Part shown: piece after piece, positions 61,560 to 64,000 of the stretch
Numbering within the stretch: position 1 is the first letter of the stretch
Layout of the letters: each line of letters begins with the position of its first letter
NCBI GenBank assembly: GCA_026874595.1
Contig: CM049316.1
Location: 70,237,676 to 70,301,675 of the forward strand
From: Sipunculus nudus
Lineage: Eukaryota; Annelida; Sipuncula; Golfingiida; Sipunculidae
DNA length: 64,000 nucleotides
Reading direction: 5' to 3'
The notes under the pieces: model-generated
Databases searched by the model: none
The model's input: the letters and a program-made list of their open reading frames with translations, nothing else
Told to the model about the DNA's origin: nothing
Translations under genes and position numbers: made by a program

Positions 61560-63225
61560 CAAATCTTTTGGTGGTGCTGCATGGTATTCTACACACGTAT
61601 TTCGTAGACGTACAATGCCGGCAAGATCAAATATACCTTCAGTGTAATTCCTTATCGGTGTGGACGGTTGTTATATATATCACAGAGAGACAGGGAAAGC
61701 AAGATAAAGGTCTCAGTGTTCTCCTGGGAAATTAAATCATCCGGACGAGATCAGTGCTGACAAAGGAACTACTTTTAACATATGAGATAATTACAAAACT
61801 ATTTTGTATTCTGCAGCGCACCTAGGGGATACAACATATCTGTCAAGGAAAACGGCCAACGTGGCACAAATAATCAGCGGAAGATGAATTGATGGAGTGC
61901 GATTTTTTAAACGTTTGAAATCTTCGCTTCGGTATAGATGTATTACATTTGAGACGAAAATCTTTAAGTAGGAGAGTAAATATACCTGTGGTAACAAAAT
62001 GAATTGTATTATATATATATTTTTTAATCAATTCGCCTTCAGACTTGAAAAATCTTGGCTTTGTTACAATAAAATCCACGTGCTTGAGATAGAGAATATA
62101 TATATAATTTAGATTATAATGTGTATTAGTGGTTAAATATAAGGAAAAATAATAGACTGATATATTCTCGTTTTTTCCGTTCAATATTAGCCGGTTGCTG
62201 ATATAATGTTTGTCAGCTGTTGCTGTCACTTTACCAAAATTCCTTGATATTTCACGATTCATTTCTTGATACGCAGGAAAAATATTAAAGTCTTACTTTT
62301 GAGAACACCAGCTCACTGCAAGAATCAAGTCTCAGTTCCTCACTAATTGTCACGAATTCTTCTTTGTCCCATCTGTGATTATAACAGGGATTGATTACGT
62401 AATGTGAACATCAGGTGGGAACTAATTTAACGAACAGACAAGTTGATGAATTTATTATAAATTTTGATAGCGATATCGTTCATTCGTCACAGCGGTTACT
62501 TTTAAATTGTATATTTTCACAAAATCCTTCTCCTTGGAATATTCATTTACAAAAGATGGCAAATTATAATATCGGAAAACTAATTTAAAAAAAAAAAACC
62601 CTCATCTTTTAACTATCAAGTCTGTTGCAGCTAACTTTCACAGACCTTGATTAAGCGAGCCATCATAAATAATAAAAAAAAAAACGGCCAATCATATCGT
62701 GCGAACAAAAGGAAACTGATTACACACTGTCTGAACATAAACATGTGTTCAAGAAGCGGGAGTGGTGTATATATCTTTATTTGATTGGTTAAATTCTCGA
62801 TGCCTCTCCGGGTACTGATAAAAGTTTGATCGAAATATCGCACCAGACGCCAGCGTCGAAAGGTCTCCGTGAATCATTAATTGGTTCAATTGCCTTGTTG
62901 ATTCTTTATTAACAGTCGCAAGAGCAGCTAACTGTGAAAACTTAGCTGGTTGCCACAGACTCGATGATGAGCTACCTGTGACCTTAAAAGTTATCTACAT
63001 ACTGGCAGCTAGCTACGCTATCATATACATGTACCTTGATTCAGCTACATGTGACCCAGTTAATCAGTAGTTATAATAGTCTTCATATTTATTTCTTTTT
63101 AATATAACTAATGTAGCAACTGAAATTCTAAATTACATGTAAGGTTGGCATACCAACTAAAAAAATGCGAACGAATCTGTCTAAAACTCCTACTATAAAA
63201 ACCTTTTAAAAGTATTTAGTTAATG
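61560..63225. other. Unassigned AT-rich DNA
   Basis: A 139-residue minus-strand frame at 61843-62262 has no recognisable domain or splice context and is AT-driven (many K, N, I, Y), so I do not call it. Confidence 0.45.
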
Positions 63226-63600
63226 CTACGGTCACAATGTGAAACTGCCGCCTGCCGATTATTAGACATCGGCGGATTCTTAAAGTTACATGCCGCCGGC
63301 CGATTTTTTTGCAAATCGGTGCAAGTGGTCATAAATAACTGCAAGTAAAAGGCCGCCTGACGGGCTCCGAGCGGCCCAAGGCAGTGTCCAAGTTCGAGGG
63401 TGTGTGCGACGTCATCAGGGTGTTGGCCGGTGGCAGTTAGGCGACAGGCCGGCAGCCGTCAGAATTTACCTGCCACCTTGCGGTGACCTGGCGGACACCG
63501 GCCATTTACAGCTGCCACCGGCCAACGATCGGGCGTTCTAATTGCCACCGGCCGGCGCCCGCCTGATAATCTGACGGCGGCAGTCTGGTTCCCGGTTGGA

Positions 63601-63608
63601 TATATAAA
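63601..63608 (+). promoter_or_regulatory. TATA box ahead of a short first exon
   Basis: TATATAAA lies about 100 bases before ATG 63707. Between are four CATCAACCATT-type repeats (63645-63695), as in a short repetitive leader. Confidence 0.4.
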
Positions 63609-63706
63609 CCTAGATTGCTCTCGTATCACTACAAAGTGTACCATCAACCATTTATTATCAACCATTTTCCATCAACCATTATTATCAACCATTTCCTTCC
63701 AACAAG

Positions 63707-63754
63707 ATGCCCCCTAATGGCAAGGGAAAGGACAAGGCGCCAGCCCCAAAGCGA
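63707..63754 (+). CDS. Possible first coding exon, MPPNGKGKDKAPAPKR
   Basis: ATG in the context AACAAGATGC opens a lysine/proline-rich 16-codon start that ends exactly at GCGA|GTATGT, a good donor in phase 0. Such basic N-termini occur in transposon-encoded DNA-binding proteins and in histone-like proteins, but sixteen residues cannot decide. The frame also continues unspliced to a stop near 63899. The rest of the gene would lie beyond the window. Confidence 0.3.
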
Positions 63755-64000
63755 GTATGTTGTATGGTGGATGGCCTCGGATTTATATTCAGGGGTCCGG
63801 GAGTCTGCAATCGGCAGATCGCCGTCCTGCCACCTACCAACACCGACAGCCGCCTCCCAGCTGCCTTTCAATCTCCGCCCTGCCGCCGGCAGATATTTTG
63901 AAATCGTACGGTGGCATGTCGGTAGCATAACGGCAGCAGGCCGGATGCTAGAGAGTGGCAGTTAGATCCTACCGATCGCCGGCCGAAGTTTGAAGGACCT

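Larger units (their letters stand above)
63228..64000 (+). mobile_element. GC-rich element, truncated by the window end
   Basis: From about 63228 (TGCTACGGTCACAATGTGAA, perhaps the terminal repeat) the composition turns GC-rich with repeated TGCCACCGGCC, GCCGCC and CGGCGG in both orientations up to the window end. In the middle, 63590-63760 is different and looks like a promoter plus first exon. An inverted-repeat element carrying its own gene, or capturing one, would explain this; the right end lies beyond the window. Confidence 0.45.

Noticed and set aside
61843-62262. 139-residue minus-strand frame
   Set aside because: Composition is AT-driven and there is no domain, splice context or homologous copy.

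Overview
The window looks like intergenic and intronic DNA from an animal nuclear genome, most likely a bivalve mollusc. It is AT-rich, with long (AT)n, (ATT)n and (TC)n tracts, and has no operon-like packing and no long ORF. It carries many diverged interspersed repeats. Several repeat styles are ones I associate with bivalves: pearl/Helentron-like elements with tandem cores ending in a GGACGGAC-rich tract and an AGCTGAGCTAAAA hairpin, short TTAA- or TAA-flanked inverted-repeat elements, and a GGTCATAAAA minisatellite. The organism call rests on memory of such repeats, not on a database match. Most short ORFs are chance frames inside repeats.

Layout. 1-10 kb: two copies of an inverted-repeat element with GGGGTAATCTGAA motifs (1580-2270, 7633-8156), one internal to a decayed TACGAC-rich region, plus first copies of dispersed families. 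10.9-15 kb: two Helitron-like copies with identical 3' hairpins, an inverted pearl-like fragment (11369-12679) and a 145-bp tandem repeat. 15-30 kb: mostly unassigned DNA, microsatellites, a GAGGGAACGAGATAAG minisatellite, a head-to-head pair of tRNA-like units and a short two-core pearl-like element (24.9-25.3 kb). 30.5-42.2 kb: the best protein-coding evidence. Two diverged copies of one secreted-protein gene lie at 30532-31372 and 40289-42187, both with reading-frame damage. Between them are a cysteine-rich Frizzled-like fragment (34477-34926) and an inverted-repeat element nested inside another (35096-35716 inside 34965-36062). 43.3-52.7 kb: a large repeat mosaic. Its core, 46300-52741, has subterminal inverted repeats like those of the short element but is filled with tandem units. 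Ten boxes from 49021 to 52045 are spaced exactly 336 bp apart, mostly as an alternating A/B (672-bp) higher-order repeat. Every unit carries a GGTGGCGCCACC palindrome. 45.9-46.2 kb and 55.4-56.1 kb hold two LTR-like promoter regions in opposite orientation. 54.8-57.2 kb is a duplicated block interrupted by one of these. 63.2 kb to the end: the GC-rich 5' part of an element with a TATA box and a short first exon.

The window therefore shows transposable-element evolution rather than a pathway. The main story is growth of a satellite array inside a Helentron-like element, with nested element insertions and a decaying pair of secreted-protein gene copies.
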